DNA of 64,000 bases from Candidatus Melainabacteria bacterium (GCA_022009935.1 CP091731.1:744001-808000); one strand, 5' to 3'; counted from the stretch's first letter, positions 11,027-23,682 are shown. Made by a program: numbers and translations. The notes: generated from the letters alone by a model not told the origin.

Positions 11027-12449
11027 TCTCCGTTTTTTAAGCTTGGATCTAAATCATTAGGATTTAACATGTCATGTTCAAAATTAGCTTTTGCTTCTTT
11101 TAAATCTGTTTTATATGTATTGTGCCAAACTTTACATATTCTTCTTTTTAGCCAATTTTCCGAATATTTTGGACTAGAGGCTTCTTCCTCTCTCACAAAA
11201 AGCCCCATTTCTATCGTAACGAGACATTTTAATATTTTGTCTATGTTTTGCATCATATAAATTTATATTACGTTCAAACTGACAATCTAGTTTTTGTATA
11301 TCAGAATAGTATTTTTCAAGTTTTATATCAAAGCACAATTTATTGTCTTCATTATCATAACCTTCTTCACCAGGTTTGAATATTTTTCCTTCCTTGTTTT
11401 CTTTTAAAGGATTGCCCTTGCCATCTCGCAAAAGCGTAAACATTCCTAGCATTGACTTCCTATTCTCTTCATCATATGAAGTTATCAAAATTGTATATCC
11501 GTTTTTATTTTGATCTAAGTCTTCAGGCTTTTTTATTTTCAAAAACTCTATTCTGCTACCGTCATCATTTAAATCACTTATTCCTTGGTCTTTACCAGTT
11601 GTTTCTAGTTCTTGATAAGCTTTTTAGCTAGCTTAACCGGTTCGTCAAATACTTCATATTTGTTATCTTGGAAGAAATCAATCATATTAAATTGTTTTTT
11701 AAACTCTTTTTCTTTTGCCGGAGAATTATCATCTACATTATTAACAAAACGAATCATATTTTGCATAACAGAACTATTATTCTCCACATCAACTTGGGAA
11801 TCAAATAAAGGTTCTAGTGGAATTTCATGATATAAATGTGAGTTATCAAGGGGTATAAAAGTTGTTTTTGTTTCACCATTTTCTGTTTTTAAAGCTGGTA
11901 ATGGAATTTGACTATTTAAAAATCCCATATATCTATCACCAAATGTTTTTGAAACCATTGATTTTGAATTGTCTTCATTACTTACCATTCTTAGTCCTTT
12001 AGGTTCAATATTAAATAAACCCAAATTTCTATCTTCGTAATACATATTTAAATATGGATTTTGCATTTCTTCACCACGATAATATCCAGGTTTCATAAAT
12101 GATTGTTCTATATTTTTATTTTGAAATTTTTCAGACGGAGCTTTATAGTTAAAATAATACTGACTCCAATTAATTCCACTACTAAAAGTTACAGGTTTTC
12201 CATCATCTGTCATAGCATCATATGTATATCTATATCCCCAGCAGGAACAGCATGTATACTTACTAGACCATCGTCATTTGTTAAAGCATCTAAGTCTTGC
12301 TCAAGTTGAGCTTTATGAGCAATTTTTGCTTGAGATTTGAATTTAAAGTTGTTGCCATTTTTTTTGCTGTTTGACTTTTTACTTTGTAAACCTTGCTGAA
12401 TTCGATTTTGCAATATTCCTAAATTCATTGATCCGTTATATTGTATCAT
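11023..12449 (-). CDS. Unknown protein B of a duplicated pair
   Basis: About 475 residues, paralogue of the gene at 9464-10777. The N terminus (MIQYNGSMNLGILQNR) is followed by a Lys/Asn-rich stretch, then SIHAVPAGDIDIHMML, then the shared region from the NWSQYYFNYKAPSE segment to the C terminus. The block ending NEDNKLCFDI is nearly identical to gene A at DNA level (11332-11448 versus 9783-9899) although most of the protein has diverged, which suggests gene conversion or strong constraint. Ribosome site AAAGGAG sits 7 nt before the ATG. Frameshifts fall near 12210, 11600 and 11190. Function unknown. Confidence 0.75.
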
Positions 12450-12534
12450 AATTATCTCCTTTCATTTAAATCATAATATATATAATATAACTCTAATTTT
12501 TAAATCTACATTTTTATTTTCTTTTACAAAGATA

Positions 12535-12563
12535 ACAATACTATTAAAAAAGTATTATGTCAA
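12535..12563 (-). promoter_or_regulatory. Promoter of unknown gene B
   Basis: Minus-strand -35 TTGACA (12558-12563) and -10 TATTGT (12535-12540) with a 17 bp spacer. Upstream lies TTTACAAATCTTAATGTTAC, aligning with the block upstream of gene A, so the promoter was part of the duplicated unit and the flanking element has stayed recognisable. Confidence 0.6.
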
Positions 12564-12602
12564 ACGTAACATTAAGATTTGTAAACATAACATAAAAGGA
12601 GA

Positions 12603-13177
12603 TTAATGTTTGTTAATGTCAAGAAGATTAAACAACATCACATAAACGTCTTCAGAATAATAAAGTTTCACTAAAAGATATTTATGTTCATATCGCTCGG
12701 CTGTTATAAAAGCACTTGGCGGAGTAACTTTTCGTGAACTTTTGAAAAAATTGTTCATTTTTTCAAAAAAGCCATCATGAAATTTCTGCCATTTTGTTTT
12801 TTTTACCTTGGGTATATTCTTTCATAAAACCCAATCGGAACTTGCTCTTTTGTAATTGCCGGAATTATATAACTTACTTTGCCTGCTGTTTTAAAAAAGA
12901 ACAATATCTCTGTTTTTATAATGTCTTGGTGTTAAAATATAATATCCGTGAGGTACCGTTATATCTTTAAAATACAAATCTGTTGACGTTCTAAATAAAG
13001 GATAAGGTGAATATGCATAACGAAAATTGTCCTCATCCTGATAAGGGTCAATATTATTATAAAATGAAAAATCAACTTTATTTGTTTTTTTCATAAAGTT
13101 TTAGATAATCCGTCGCATTTGCGCAAGAAAACATAGCTTAAAACTATTAACATTAAAATTAGAAATATTCTCTTCAT
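12603..13177 (-). CDS. Secreted protein of unknown function
   Basis: About 190 residues. The start at 13177 gives MKRIFLILMLIVLSYVFSC, a classic signal peptide (two positive residues, a hydrophobic core, then SCANA), so the protein is exported; the Cys could be a weak lipobox. The mature part is Tyr/Phe-rich (FSFYNNIDPYQDEDNFRYAY, VPHGYYILTPRHYKN) and ends LLDINKH. Frameshifts near 13110, 12895 and 12805. It begins 24 bp after the end of the TamB/AsmA-like gene on the same strand, so an envelope role in the same transcript is a reasonable inference. No family recognised. Confidence 0.65.
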
Positions 13178-13200
13178 AATTTAAGTATAATTATTCCACA

Positions 13201-16200
13201 TTAATTTTCAAGCCATTTAAAAGATTTGACATAATTACTTGCATTTATATCTCCATCAACAACCGCTTCAAAATATCTACACTGTTCCATTTTGTCGTTT
13301 TTCACAAGTGTTGGAATTTTCTTTTAAATTATTATCATCATAACTTGTTTCTTTGCCAATTATTGAAAATAATGAACTTATTGAAGCATTGCCGATTGGA
13401 ACCTAAAAGTGACACGGCACTTGGTGAAAGTTTTCCATAAACATTCATTTTGGCATCCATATTAATGTAATTATAGCTACCATTTACATATACACTCATG
13501 TTTTCACCTTGTGAGTATATATTTATATCGCTTACCTGTGAGTCTTTTATTATTAAATCACCTTTTATACGTGCAAAATAACCTGTTTTAATGGGCACAA
13601 CCAAATCTATTATATTGTTTATTGTTAAGCCTAAAGGGTCCACGCTTGATGATGTTTCCGGCGCGCAACAAATACTCTAAAGACCCCAACTTGGGAAGTT
13701 TTCCGTCGTTTATCTCAAAATTTATATTCCCATCAAGGTTTTTCAGACGTTCATCTTCTGTTTCGCCTGTTGTTATCAAATCTAAATTTCCGTTTAATTT
13801 ACCTTGTATTTGATTTTCAACTTCAAGCAAAAATTTTGCACTTTTGTTTGCATCAAGATTGCTTAAGGTCAATTTGGTATCTATTTTATTCGTTTTTAAA
13901 TTATAATCGACTTTTCCCAACAAATTTCCGCCAAGACCTTCTATTGATAATTTTTCAATTTTTAAACGCCATCATTGCCCATTTTTACCTTTTGTGATGA
14001 AAATCTTTACCAATTCTCATTACGTATTAAAACATTATCGATATTCAAATTTGCATTTTCAATTATTAAATTGTCGAAATTAGTTTTAAAATTTAGACCA
14101 TTCTGACTGTTTGGGGTCAAAACAGTGTTGAATGATTTTGTTGGCGAATTTGCTGTTCTTGAAATAAAATTTATTGCTTCACTCAAATTTAAATTTGTCA
14201 AATGAAAATTTAAGCTGTTTATTTTTAAGGGGCTGTTAATATTATTTTTAATACGTGTATCAAATTCAAAATCAGAGTTCAAAGTTGAGCCGGTTGAATT
14301 TATGTTTATCATATTATTGGGTTTAAACTGCATATTTAAAGTCTTTATTTTTGTGTCATATAGTGGCATATTGGCATTTAGTATATCAAAATACCTGACA
14401 ATTTTTGTGTCTTGAAGTTTGCCATTCAATCTACATCACAGTTAAAAATTCCTTCTTTAAAAATTGATTTTTAAAGATAATATTTAACAACCGTGCATTT
14501 AAAGGTTTTTCTGTCTTTATATGAATATTGTTCAAATATCCGTTTTTATAATCTTTATAATTTGAAATAGCACCTGTCAAAGACATCATTTTAAGCGGAT
14601 TTTTTCTTGTTGTTTTGAGATTGTACGTATTTTTATATATTCAATATTTTTCAAGTCGACTTTATTGCCTGAAAGATACAATAAACTCCTAATTTCACGC
14701 AAAACATCCTCATCACCTATGTTTGCGCCCATATAAGTTATATCTGCACCCTCATTTAAACGCAAAACAGGATGAAGGTTTAAATTATTATCATAAAATA
14801 CAAAATCCGTAAGTACATTTATGTCACCCTTAACCTTTATAGGATAAACCATAAACGAATTCATTGCTTTTGTCACCAGATTATCTGTTAATTTAAACGT
14901 GAAATACCCTCTTATATACGGATTATTGAAATTATGAATTTCTGATTTTAGGAATATAGGTGTTTTGTCAACTTCGCCTGTCAACGATTTTATTTCTATT
15001 TTATTTTTCATCAAATTTATATTTGTAGCATTGACAACAATCGGAAATTTTAAAACACTATGGTTAAAACGCAAGTTATTTATATTAAGCCCACCAAAAA
15101 CTCCATCATTTTTTATTTTCAAATTACAATTGCAATCACCTTTAAAGTTTTCATAAACGTTAAAAATTTTGTCCAGTTCTTTTACTTTTAGATTTAAATC
15201 TTTATAGCTGTTAAGAAAACTCAAATCAAAGTTTTGAGCAACAAATGATAAATTTACATTCCGTTTTTTAAATATATTGTGAATATTGCCATTGATGTGG
15301 ATGTTTGAACTTGGCAATGCGCTGATTTTCAGATTATGAACGTAAAGATTGTCATCAAGTTTTATTTCACCGTTTGTTATTTTCAAAGGATAACCGTTTT
15401 TATCATTTAAAAGATTTAAAAATTCAAGCTTCCCTGACCAATTTATTTAATTCAAAATTGCTAATATTTCCATAATATTTTAAACAAATTTTCAATTTTC
15501 CTGAAACTTTGCTTAAAAGTTTAACTTGAGAGTCTTTTATGCCAAGCTGTTTTAGCATATAAGGATTAATAAAGCTTTTCAAACAATTTGCCAAATCAAC
15601 ATTTGAAGCTTCAATAATAATAGGACGTTTAATATCTTTAATATCTGTTTTGACTGTTATTTTATCATTGTTGAATTTACCGTTTAAATTTAATACAAGT
15701 TCTTCTTTGTTTTTTTCACCTGTTTTATACTGTATTTTTCCATTCAAATTACAAATTGGGTTGTTTAAAAATTTTAAATAAATGTCATTATCCTTCATTT
15801 TTATATCACAATGGCAATTTAAGTCATCAATTAAATTTTCACCTTTGTTTTCATCAATTTTTCCAACAAAAGATAAATCAATACTAAGTTGTTTGTCAAT
15901 TTTGAAATCAATTCAAAATTGTGGCTATATTGTTTTAAACCGACGCTTGATACAACCAAATTTCTTGCGACATCAGCATCCAATGAGTTTGATAAAATTT
16001 TCAAATTCACGTCACTATATGTTGTAAAATCTCCAACAACTTTTATACTGTCATTGTTTATCATAGCTTTTTGTGTTTCAAAATGCATATCTTTGCCATT
16101 AAAGTTCAAAAATCCGTATGCATTTTTTATTGTTCCGTTTATTGTGTCATATTCAACACTTGTGTTTTTAAAATTAAACTTGCCATAAAGAAAACTTTCG

Positions 16201-17662
16201 TCCAAAGTTCCTTTTGCGTGCAAATTTATATTTCCCAAACCGCATATTTTCATATAAGGCAAAGGCCAAGTTTGAAACCTATTATTTTTTTAATAGGAAT
16301 AAGTGACACCATAGCTCGACTTAAATCAACATTGTCACTTGAAACAATCTTATAATCGCCACTTCTGTCGTCATACAATTTTGAAGTTCCTTCAATTTTC
16401 ACAAACTCGTTTTTGTTTGTATAAACTTTTGTATTTAAATCAAAAGTTTCACCGTTAAATTTGGCTTCAACTTTGGCTTTTGGAACATCTTGAAATGATT
16501 TAACAACATAACAGTCATTGGCAAGAAGTTTTCCATAAACTTTAGGCTCACTTGTTTTGCCTTTGATTTCAAGTTGCCCGTTTAGCTTCCCAAATATTTT
16601 ATATTTCTTCAAATTTACAATAGGATATAATTCTTTGCCACTAAAGCTGCTTGGCAAAATGTCTGCCAAGTCTTCAAGTTTAATTTCATTGAGTTTCAAA
16701 TTCAAATTCAAATCAGGCTTGTTTGAAAAAGCATTTTTATTTCACCATCTGCAACAACTTTTAAAAAGTTGTTTTCAACAATTGAATTTTCAAAAACAAA
16801 TTTTCATTTTTAAAATAGACATCAGAAACAATTTTTGTTTTGTCTTGTAAATTAATATCCTGATATTTAAATTTATTGATGAGAATGTCAATTTTATGTT
16901 TGTTAAAAGAACTGTCACTTGCCGTTTTGACAAGCAAATCACCGTTTACAAACAAAGGGCTGTTTGGGAAATATTTAACTAAATTTGATGTGTCAAAATT
17001 TTTGACATAACCCTCTAAAACAAATTTTTCATCGAAAAAATGTTTTTTCAAAGGCAATTTTGAATAGAATTCAATATTAAAATCAGTATTTTTGTCATTA
17101 ACTTGCAAATTCCCGTCAATTTTAGCTTTCAATGATTTTGTTTTATGTTTACTTATCAAAAATCATTACCGTTGAAGTGTATTTTATTTTTGACATACTT
17201 ATCGTCAAAACTTATATTATATGTTTTAAGATTAATATTGTTATATTTAAGCTTTAAATCCGTTGGTTTAAAATTAATATTAACAAAATTGAAAACCCCA
17301 TTTTCATCTCGACAAACATTCAAATTAAGATTTTTTGCATAAAATGATTTTATATCAAAAGTTTTAAATACTAACTTTAAAGGGTAAAAAGCCAGATTTG
17401 TTTGCTTCACGGTCAATATGTTTATATTTTGATTTGTTTTTATGTTCAAGTTTTCAATATTGAAAGAACAAGACAAGTCGAATTTTGTTTTGAATTTAAA
17501 TTTATCATAACTTAAAGCCAAACCTGATTTATTTTCAACAAAGTTTATAATTTTATTTAAATTACAGCTTACAAATTTTGGAACAGCAAACAAATAAGTG
17601 ACTTCAAACGCGAAAATCACAAGAAAGATAAAAATAAAAATATATTTAAACTTCTTAATCAT
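13201..17662 (-). CDS. Giant AsmA/TamB-like envelope protein
   Basis: About 1487 residues after joining roughly ten frames. One N-terminal membrane anchor (MIKKFKYIFIFIFLVIFAF, residues 1-30) is followed by a very long Asn/Lys/Leu/Ile-rich region of alternating hydrophobic beta strands with recurring IHINGNIH, VKGDFTTYS, KVYGKLLANDC and GKLNGQLEIKG phrases. This is the architecture of AsmA-like bridge proteins (TamB, YhdP, AsmA), which span the periplasm as a lipid-conducting beta groove and are diagnostic of cells with two membranes. The C-terminal TamB barrel-contact domain is not clearly seen. The ATG at 17662 is preferred over an upstream TTG (17680). Partner TamA is not in the window. 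A secreted protein follows 24 bp downstream. Confidence 0.7.
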
Positions 17663-17779
17663 ATAATTAATTATAAACAATTTTTTCTATTTAGACCATC
17701 AATTTTTACAAAATTAAAGATTTGTTGTAAAATAAGTAAATAAAAGTGTATAAACATGTATATCTTGGGGAAGTTAATT

Positions 17780-19599
17780 ATGCAAAGGTCAAAAAAGCAT
17801 CAAACGGTATATGAATATTTATGCAATCTACAAACAGATTTTGGCAATTGTATGGCACTTGTTGACAAATATTTAAATTACAGTGTCAATTATAACAATA
17901 TGATAAAGGACGTAGACTTTGTTGCAAAAGGCTTGATATCTTTGGGTCTAAAGCAAAATGAACATATTTCCCAATTCAGCGAAAACAATTCACGCTGGAT
18001 GATAATCGACTTGGCTTGTCAAAAATCAGGCATAGTAAATGCCGTGCGAGGCTCAAATGCACCTGTCAGTGAATTGAAATATATTTACAACCACTCTGAT
18101 TCTGTTGCTTTAATAAGTGACAGCTTAAAACTGATTAACAATTTAGAAGATTTTCTCATTGAAAACAAAACAAAGTTTGTGATATACACCGGAAATGAAA
18201 AAATAGAAAAGAAATTTTCTTTCCATGTCTTACCTTTGATGAACTTATACATCTTGGCAAAACAATAAATGAGGATGTCAATTGTGATGTAAAGTCTTAT
18301 GATGTTGCAACAATAGTTTATAGCTCCGGCACAACAGGCACTCCAAAAGGTGTTATGTTGACACATGGCAACCTTTGTAAGCCAAATTATTCAAGCAAAA
18401 GAACGAGTTGCAACTTAAAAAGCAAAACAAAAGCTTTATCCGTTCTTCCAATTTGGCATATGTATGAAAGGACTTGTGAATACTATCTTTTAAGCATTGG
18501 TTGTGCTCAATTTTATACCAATTTAAAAATTTCAAAAAGACCTTCTCATTTGCAATCCTGATTATTTAATACTTGTTCCTCGCATTTGGGAATCAATTTA
18601 TTCCGGCATAATTTCTAAAACAAAAGCGTTGTCACCAATGATAAACTTATCTAAATGTTATCGTCAAAACTTGAGAATTGTTAAAAATTCAAGTTTAAAC
18701 AAAGCCTCCTTTTTGAATAAAATAAAATCTATTGTAGTTTCATCGATGTTATTTCCTTTAGACTTTTGTTTCAATAATATTTTTTATAAAAAAATATCCC
18801 AAAAAGCACTTGGAAAAAACTTCAAACTCGGTATTTCTGGTGGAGGAGCATTGGCGCGTCACATTGAAGATTTTTTTGAGGCTACAGACATTTGTGTTTG
18901 TGTCGGCTATGGTTTAACTGAAACAGCCCCAATATTAAACGTAAGAAGCAAACGGGATAACACAATTTATAGCGTTGGTGAACAGTTAAAAGGAACAAAA
19001 TAAAAATTGTCGATACAAATAATATAAACAAAACCTTAAAAACAAATCAAAAAGGACTTGTGTTGGCAAAAGGTCCCTCAAATAATGCGAGGATACTATA
19101 AAAATGAAGAAGCCACAAAAAAAGTATTGCTTAAAGACGGTTGGTTCATCACAGGTGATTTGGGCTTTTTAACTTATGACAACAAACTTGTTTTGAATGG
19201 GCGTTTAAAAGACACCATTGTTTTGTCAAACGGCGAAAACATTGAACCTGAAAGCTTGGAACACACCTGTCTTGAAAGTGAATTTATAAACCAAATTGTT
19301 ATTGTAGGACAAGATAAAAATGCACTAAGTGCTCTTGTTGTGCCGGATTTTGAGGTTTTAAACCTTGACAAAAATTTTGACATACAAAATAGTTTTGATT
19401 TGAAACAAAAAATTCTAAATGACATAAGAAAAAGAATAAAAACAGAGAAAACTACCGAGAATTCGAACGTATCAACGACATTAGATTTGTCAACGAACCT
19501 TTCTCCATGCAAAACGGACTTATGACTCCAACTGCCAAGATTAAAAAACATGCGGTATTGGCAAAACATAAAGAATTAATTGACAGTATGTATAAGTAA
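17780..19599 (+). CDS. Long-chain acyl-CoA synthetase (AMP-forming ligase)
   Basis: About 606 residues of the ANL superfamily, activating fatty acids via an acyl-adenylate to acyl-CoA. Visible: the P-loop YSSGTTGTPKGVMLTHGNL, LPIWHMYERTCEYY, LVPRIWESIYSG, GISGGGALARHIEDFF, the A5 motif VGYGLTETAPILNVR, GWFITGDLGF and the hinge NGRLKDTIVLSNGENIEPE. The C-terminal lysine motif should lie near 19530 (TPTAKIKK). The DxxERT-like phrase MYERTCEYY and GRLKDTI are typical of bacterial FadD15-type enzymes. The ATG at 17780 is preferred over 17756 because GGGGAAG sits 6 nt upstream. Frameshifts near 18235, 18545, 19000 and 19455. Confidence 0.88.
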
Positions 19600-19603
19600 C
19601 TTT

Positions 19604-20234
19604 TTAATATAATCTTATTTGTTGTTGTTGATATGGAATATATGGTGTTGCAGGGCTAACAATTTGAGCAGTTCCAACAGGCATCATCGGGTTCACAAAG
19701 TTTCCTGTTGCAAGTGGCACATTTGCAACAACCGGAGTGTATGACATTGTGTTTGTTTCTGAAAAAGGTATTTGATTGCCAAGAAGAGACAAGCTGTTTA
19801 ATTGTTTATTTGATTTTTGTTTCCATTGATAAGATTTTTACCGAATATTGAAACCAGTGACCCAAAGAAACATAATTTTCCAAAATAATTACGGCTAAAA
19901 ATGGCACCCAAAGCAGCTGCGCTTAAAGTTATAAAATTGCCTGAAAGAGAATTTACTACTCCTTTTAGCCAACCTTTGTTTTAACACCTAAATTTTGTAA
20001 ATTATTTGGTTGATTTGAATTCAAATATGCTGTTTGTTGGTAAGGGTTATTGATTAACATGTTTGCATTTATCGGATTATTAAGTTGATTTTGCATGTTA
20101 AAACTGTACACATCTGCATCTGCAGAATTTTTTGCATTTTTATATGCATCATAACCACAAGATACCATAATGCTTAATGAGCCAATAGTTGTAATAGTTG
20201 ACAATAACGAACTAAAAAGATTTTTATTTGCCAT
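19604..20234 (-). CDS. Small membrane-associated Pro/Gln/Asn-rich protein
   Basis: About 209 residues, no family recognised. MANKNLFSSLLSTITTIGSL opens a hydrophobic segment ending at a Cys; then comes an Asn/Gln-rich stretch (NQLNNPINANMLINNPYQQ), a second hydrophobic stretch (FITLSAAALGAIFS), and a Pro/Val/Thr-rich tail ending YIPYQQQQIRLY. A frameshift lies between 19800 and 19970. Ribosome site GAGGTGG is 6 nt before the ATG. It follows the HEAT-like gene by 45 bp on the same strand, so the pair probably forms an operon. Confidence 0.65.
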
Positions 20235-20279
20235 TATTATCCACCTCATTTTCAATTACTTGTTCATTTTGGTTAATTT

Positions 20280-21113
20280 CTACTTTTTTGTATTCATTTC
20301 AAGCAAAACTTTTGATGCCATTTTTGCTTCTTCACCACCATAGGCTGTTGAAGCTTGAAGTTTTGTCAAAATGTCTAAAGTCAAATCATCACCATTTGCA
20401 TCTTTTGTTTCAAGCAAGCACATTGCAAGCAATCTGATGCGAGGCTCAACATCTTGAAGTGCCAAGTTCAACAAATTGTTTAACGCTTCGTCATCACATC
20501 TTGTTTTGTCTTCTCGGAAACACTTCGCCAGCATTTCAATGCCTTGAGTCCTTATATCTTTATTATCGTTTCTCAAATAATTTTCCAAAGTTTTAATATA
20601 TTCATCAGTTAACAAAGTTACTTCTTTTGAGTCAACTTTTTCTTCTTCTTTTTTCACTTCATTTTCTTCCGGAATAATTGTTTCTTGAGTTTTATTATCT
20701 TCTTGATTATTTATGTTTTCGTTTTCTGAAAAATTGTTGTAAAAATCTTGGTTGTTTTGATTTTCACCTTCTGTTTTTGGCATTTGTTGACCGCTTTGAG
20801 AGTCATTTGTTGTTGTATTCAAGGTTGGGCTTTGCGTATAATGATTGTTAAAAGTTGTGTTGTTTCCTGGAACTACCGCCGGATTATAAATAATTATATT
20901 TACACCTGACCCATTGCCATTTGGAGCTTGAGTCGGAACATATACAGTATTTTGGTTTGGATTTTGTGCTGTTTGAGCACAATTTGACAAATTTTCTCCA
21001 AAACTTGGACGATTATTTCTATTTACATTCCCAGACTTTTGCATAACTTGATTATTATAACAAAAAGAATTATTATTAAAATTAGGGTATGATATATTAT
21101 TATACATAATCAC
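20280..21113 (-). CDS. HEAT-repeat-like protein with N-terminal F-G motif
   Basis: 277 residues, intact. Residues 1-130 are Asn/Gln/Pro-rich and low complexity with RPSFGENLS at 35-43. Residues 130-165 are acidic/Lys-rich. Residues 165-275 form helical pairs reading like HEAT/ARM repeats (LTDEYIKTLENYLRNDNKDI, GIEMLAKCFREDK, LNNLLNLALQDVEPRIRLLA, AKMASKVLLEMN). HEAT repeats bind proteins; the partner is unknown. The F-G motif resembles those in several other proteins of this window. Confidence 0.7.
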   Translation of the reverse strand: MIMYNNISYPNFNNNSFCYNNQVMQKSGNVNRNNRPSFGENLSNCAQTAQNPNQNTVYVPTQAPNGNGSGVNIIIYNPAVVPGNNTTFNNHYTQSPTLNTTTNDSQSGQQMPKTEGENQNNQDFYNNFSENENINNQEDNKTQETIIPEENEVKKEEEKVDSKEVTLLTDEYIKTLENYLRNDNKDIRTQGIEMLAKCFREDKTRCDDEALNNLLNLALQDVEPRIRLLAMCLLETKDANGDDLTLDILTKLQASTAYGGEEAKMASKVLLEMNTKK

Positions 21114-21203
21114 TTTTTATCAAACTACTTATACATATAAATAAAAACAAAAAGTCAAAAAATAATGCTAAAAAAACAATAAATATTAAGAAAATTTAAC
21201 AAT

Positions 21204-21658
21204 ATGACAGATTATGCAAAAAAAGTTGAAGAATTAATGCAACTGCCCAAAGGTTATTGCAAAGCTTGTGGCAAGTGTTGTGAAATAGGAACGGCACGAG
21301 GATGTTTGACTTACGAAGAACTTTTGAAGGTCGCCAATCGGGAAACAAATGCTTCACTTGATATTGTAAATAGTGCAAATGATTTTCTTGCAACTTTTGT
21401 TCCTTTTGAAACAATTGATGAAGCTAGAAAAGTAAACACTCATTTCGTTGATATGATACTTAATACAACTCATAAAAATGAAAATGAAATAACCTTTTTT
21501 CATTGCCGCTACTTAAAAAAAGATAAAAATGCCAAATATATGAAGACAGACCAACTTTCTGTCGCAAATATCCTATTGTGGACAAACGTACTTTTTTCTT
21601 TGAAGGGTGCGGTTTGGAAAAAGTTTTTAAAGAAAATATAAAAAAATTGATGAAATAA
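21204..21658 (+). CDS. YkgJ-type cysteine-cluster protein (putative Zn/Fe-S binding)
   Basis: About 151 residues. The N-terminal cluster reads YCKACGKCCEIGTARGCLTYEEL (CxxCxxCC spacing). After a frameshift near 21530 the recovered frame gives KCQIYEDRPTFCRKYPIVD and FFFEGCGLEKVF, the conserved C-terminal half of the YkgJ/UPF0153 family. The family is predicted to bind zinc or an iron-sulfur cluster; no reaction is established. Stop at 21658. uvrB starts 29 bp downstream on the same strand. Confidence 0.8.
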
Positions 21659-21687
21659 TAAATTATTTAGAACAAAAAGAAAAAATA

Positions 21688-23682
21688 ATGGACAATAAAT
21701 TTAAAATTGTAAGCAAATTTGCCCCAACAGGTGACCAACCGCAAGCCATTGAGTCACTTGTGAAAGGTTTAAACAGCGGATTAAAAAATCAAACATTGCT
21801 TGGGATTACAGGAAGCGGCAAAACATTTACCATCGCTAATGTCATTGAAAAAATACAAAAACCGACTCTTGTTATTGCACACAACAAAACCCTTGCTGCA
21901 CAGTTGTATAACGAATTTAAAGAAATATTCCCCAACAATGCTGTTGAATATTTTATAAGTTATTATGACTATTATCAACCTGAAGCATATATACCTAGAA
22001 CTGATACATATATTGAAAAAAGTGCAATGATAAATGAAGAAATAGACAGGTTGCGACACAATACAACAAGAAGCCTGTACGAAAGAAAAGATGTGATAAT
22101 AGTTGCATCAGTCAGTTGCATTTATGGTTTGGGAACGCCTGAAAGTTACTATAAAGGCACAATAACGATAAATAAAAATGACAGTTTAAACCGTGATGAT
22201 TTTTTGCGTCATTTGGTTTTCACTCAATATTCTCGAAATGACCTTGAACTTAAACCCGGAAATTTTAGAGCAAGAGGCGATATGGTTGAATTTATGCCAA
22301 CATTTGAAAAAGTTATAAATAGGATTGCGTTCTTTGGTGATGAAATTGAAAAAATAACTCGCATTGACCCTGTTTCAGGTGAAATTCTTGGAAAACCTGA
22401 TAAATTGATAATTTATCCTGCTGTTCACTATTTATCTTATGACAATGATGTTGATGAAACCATTGCTTTAATTAAAAATGAATTGAACAACCGTCTTGTT
22501 GAACTAAAAAGCCAAAACAAACTTTTAGAAGCACAAAGATTGAATGAGCGAGTCAATTATGACATTGAAATGATAAAAGAAATGGGATATTGCAATGGGA
22601 TTGAAAACTATTCAAGGATTATAGAAAGACGTCCGCCGGGAAGTCCGCCAAGTGTTTTTGCTTGATTATTTTCAAGAGGATTTTTTACTTGTGGTTGATG
22701 AAAGTCATGTCACTCTTCCACAATTGAGAGGAATGTACAATGCTGACAAATCAAGAAAAGAAGTTTTGGTTGATTATGGTTTTCGTTTGCCTTGTGCCGT
22801 TGACAATCGTCCTTTGATGTTTGATGAATTTTGGAATAAAGTCAATCAAAAAATCTTTGTTTCAGCGACCCCCGGGGATTTTGAACTTGAAGTTTCTCAA
22901 AATCAAGTCGACCAAATTATTCGTCCTACAGGACTTCTTGACCCTGATATTAAAATCTATCCAACTTTAAACCAAATTGATGCTTTGATGGAAGAAATAA
23001 AAAACACAACTGCAAACGGATATCGAACTTTGATTACAACTTTGACAAAGCGTATGGCAGAAGATTTGACCGATTACTTATCAAAATTTGACATAAAAGT
23101 AAAATATTTGCACTCCGGCATTGAGTCAATTGAGCGCGTTGAAATATTGCGTGATTTAAGACTTGGCAACTTTGATGTTTTAGTAGGTGTAAATTTGCTT
23201 CGAGAAGGGCTTGATATGCCCGAAGTCGAACTTGTTGCCATTATGGATGCCGACAAAGAAGGTTTTTTGCGTTCTTCAAGAAGCCTTATTCAAACAATCG
23301 GAAGAGCTGCAAGAAATGCAAACGGAAGAGTTATTCTTTTGCTGATAAAATTACAGACAGCATGAAAGATGCAATTGACAAGACCTTGTTTAGACGGCAA
23401 ATTCAGGATGATTACAATAAAAAGCACAACATCATTCCTAAAACGATTATTAAACCAATTGAAAATAACCTGCTTCAACTTCTCAATTCTTATCGAAGTG
23501 TTGAGGATATTGTTTTTGAAGAATTGACTAATTTAGACCTTGATATAAATGACGTTCCAAAACTTATTAAACGTATTGAAAAAGAAATGCACAGCGCTGC
23601 CAAACAACTCGATTTTGAACGTGCAGCAAGCTTACGAGACCAACTAAAAAAATTGAGAGAACTTAATAAATTTAATAAATAA
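21688..23682 (+). CDS. uvrB: Excinuclease ABC subunit B
   Basis: Damage-verifying helicase-like subunit of nucleotide excision repair. About 664 residues, normal length. Motifs: FAPTGDQPQAIESLV, Walker A GITGSGKTFT, the beta-hairpin with SYYDYYQPEAYIPRTDTYIEK, SVSCIYGLG, DEXX box VVDESHVTLPQ, RPLMFDEF, FVSATPGDFE, LREGLDMPEVELVAIMDADKEGFLRS, QTIGRAARN and a C-terminal UVR motif (IEKEMHSAAKQLDFERAASL) that binds UvrC/UvrA. Frameshifts near 22660 and 23345. uvrA and uvrC are not in the window. Confidence 0.97.
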
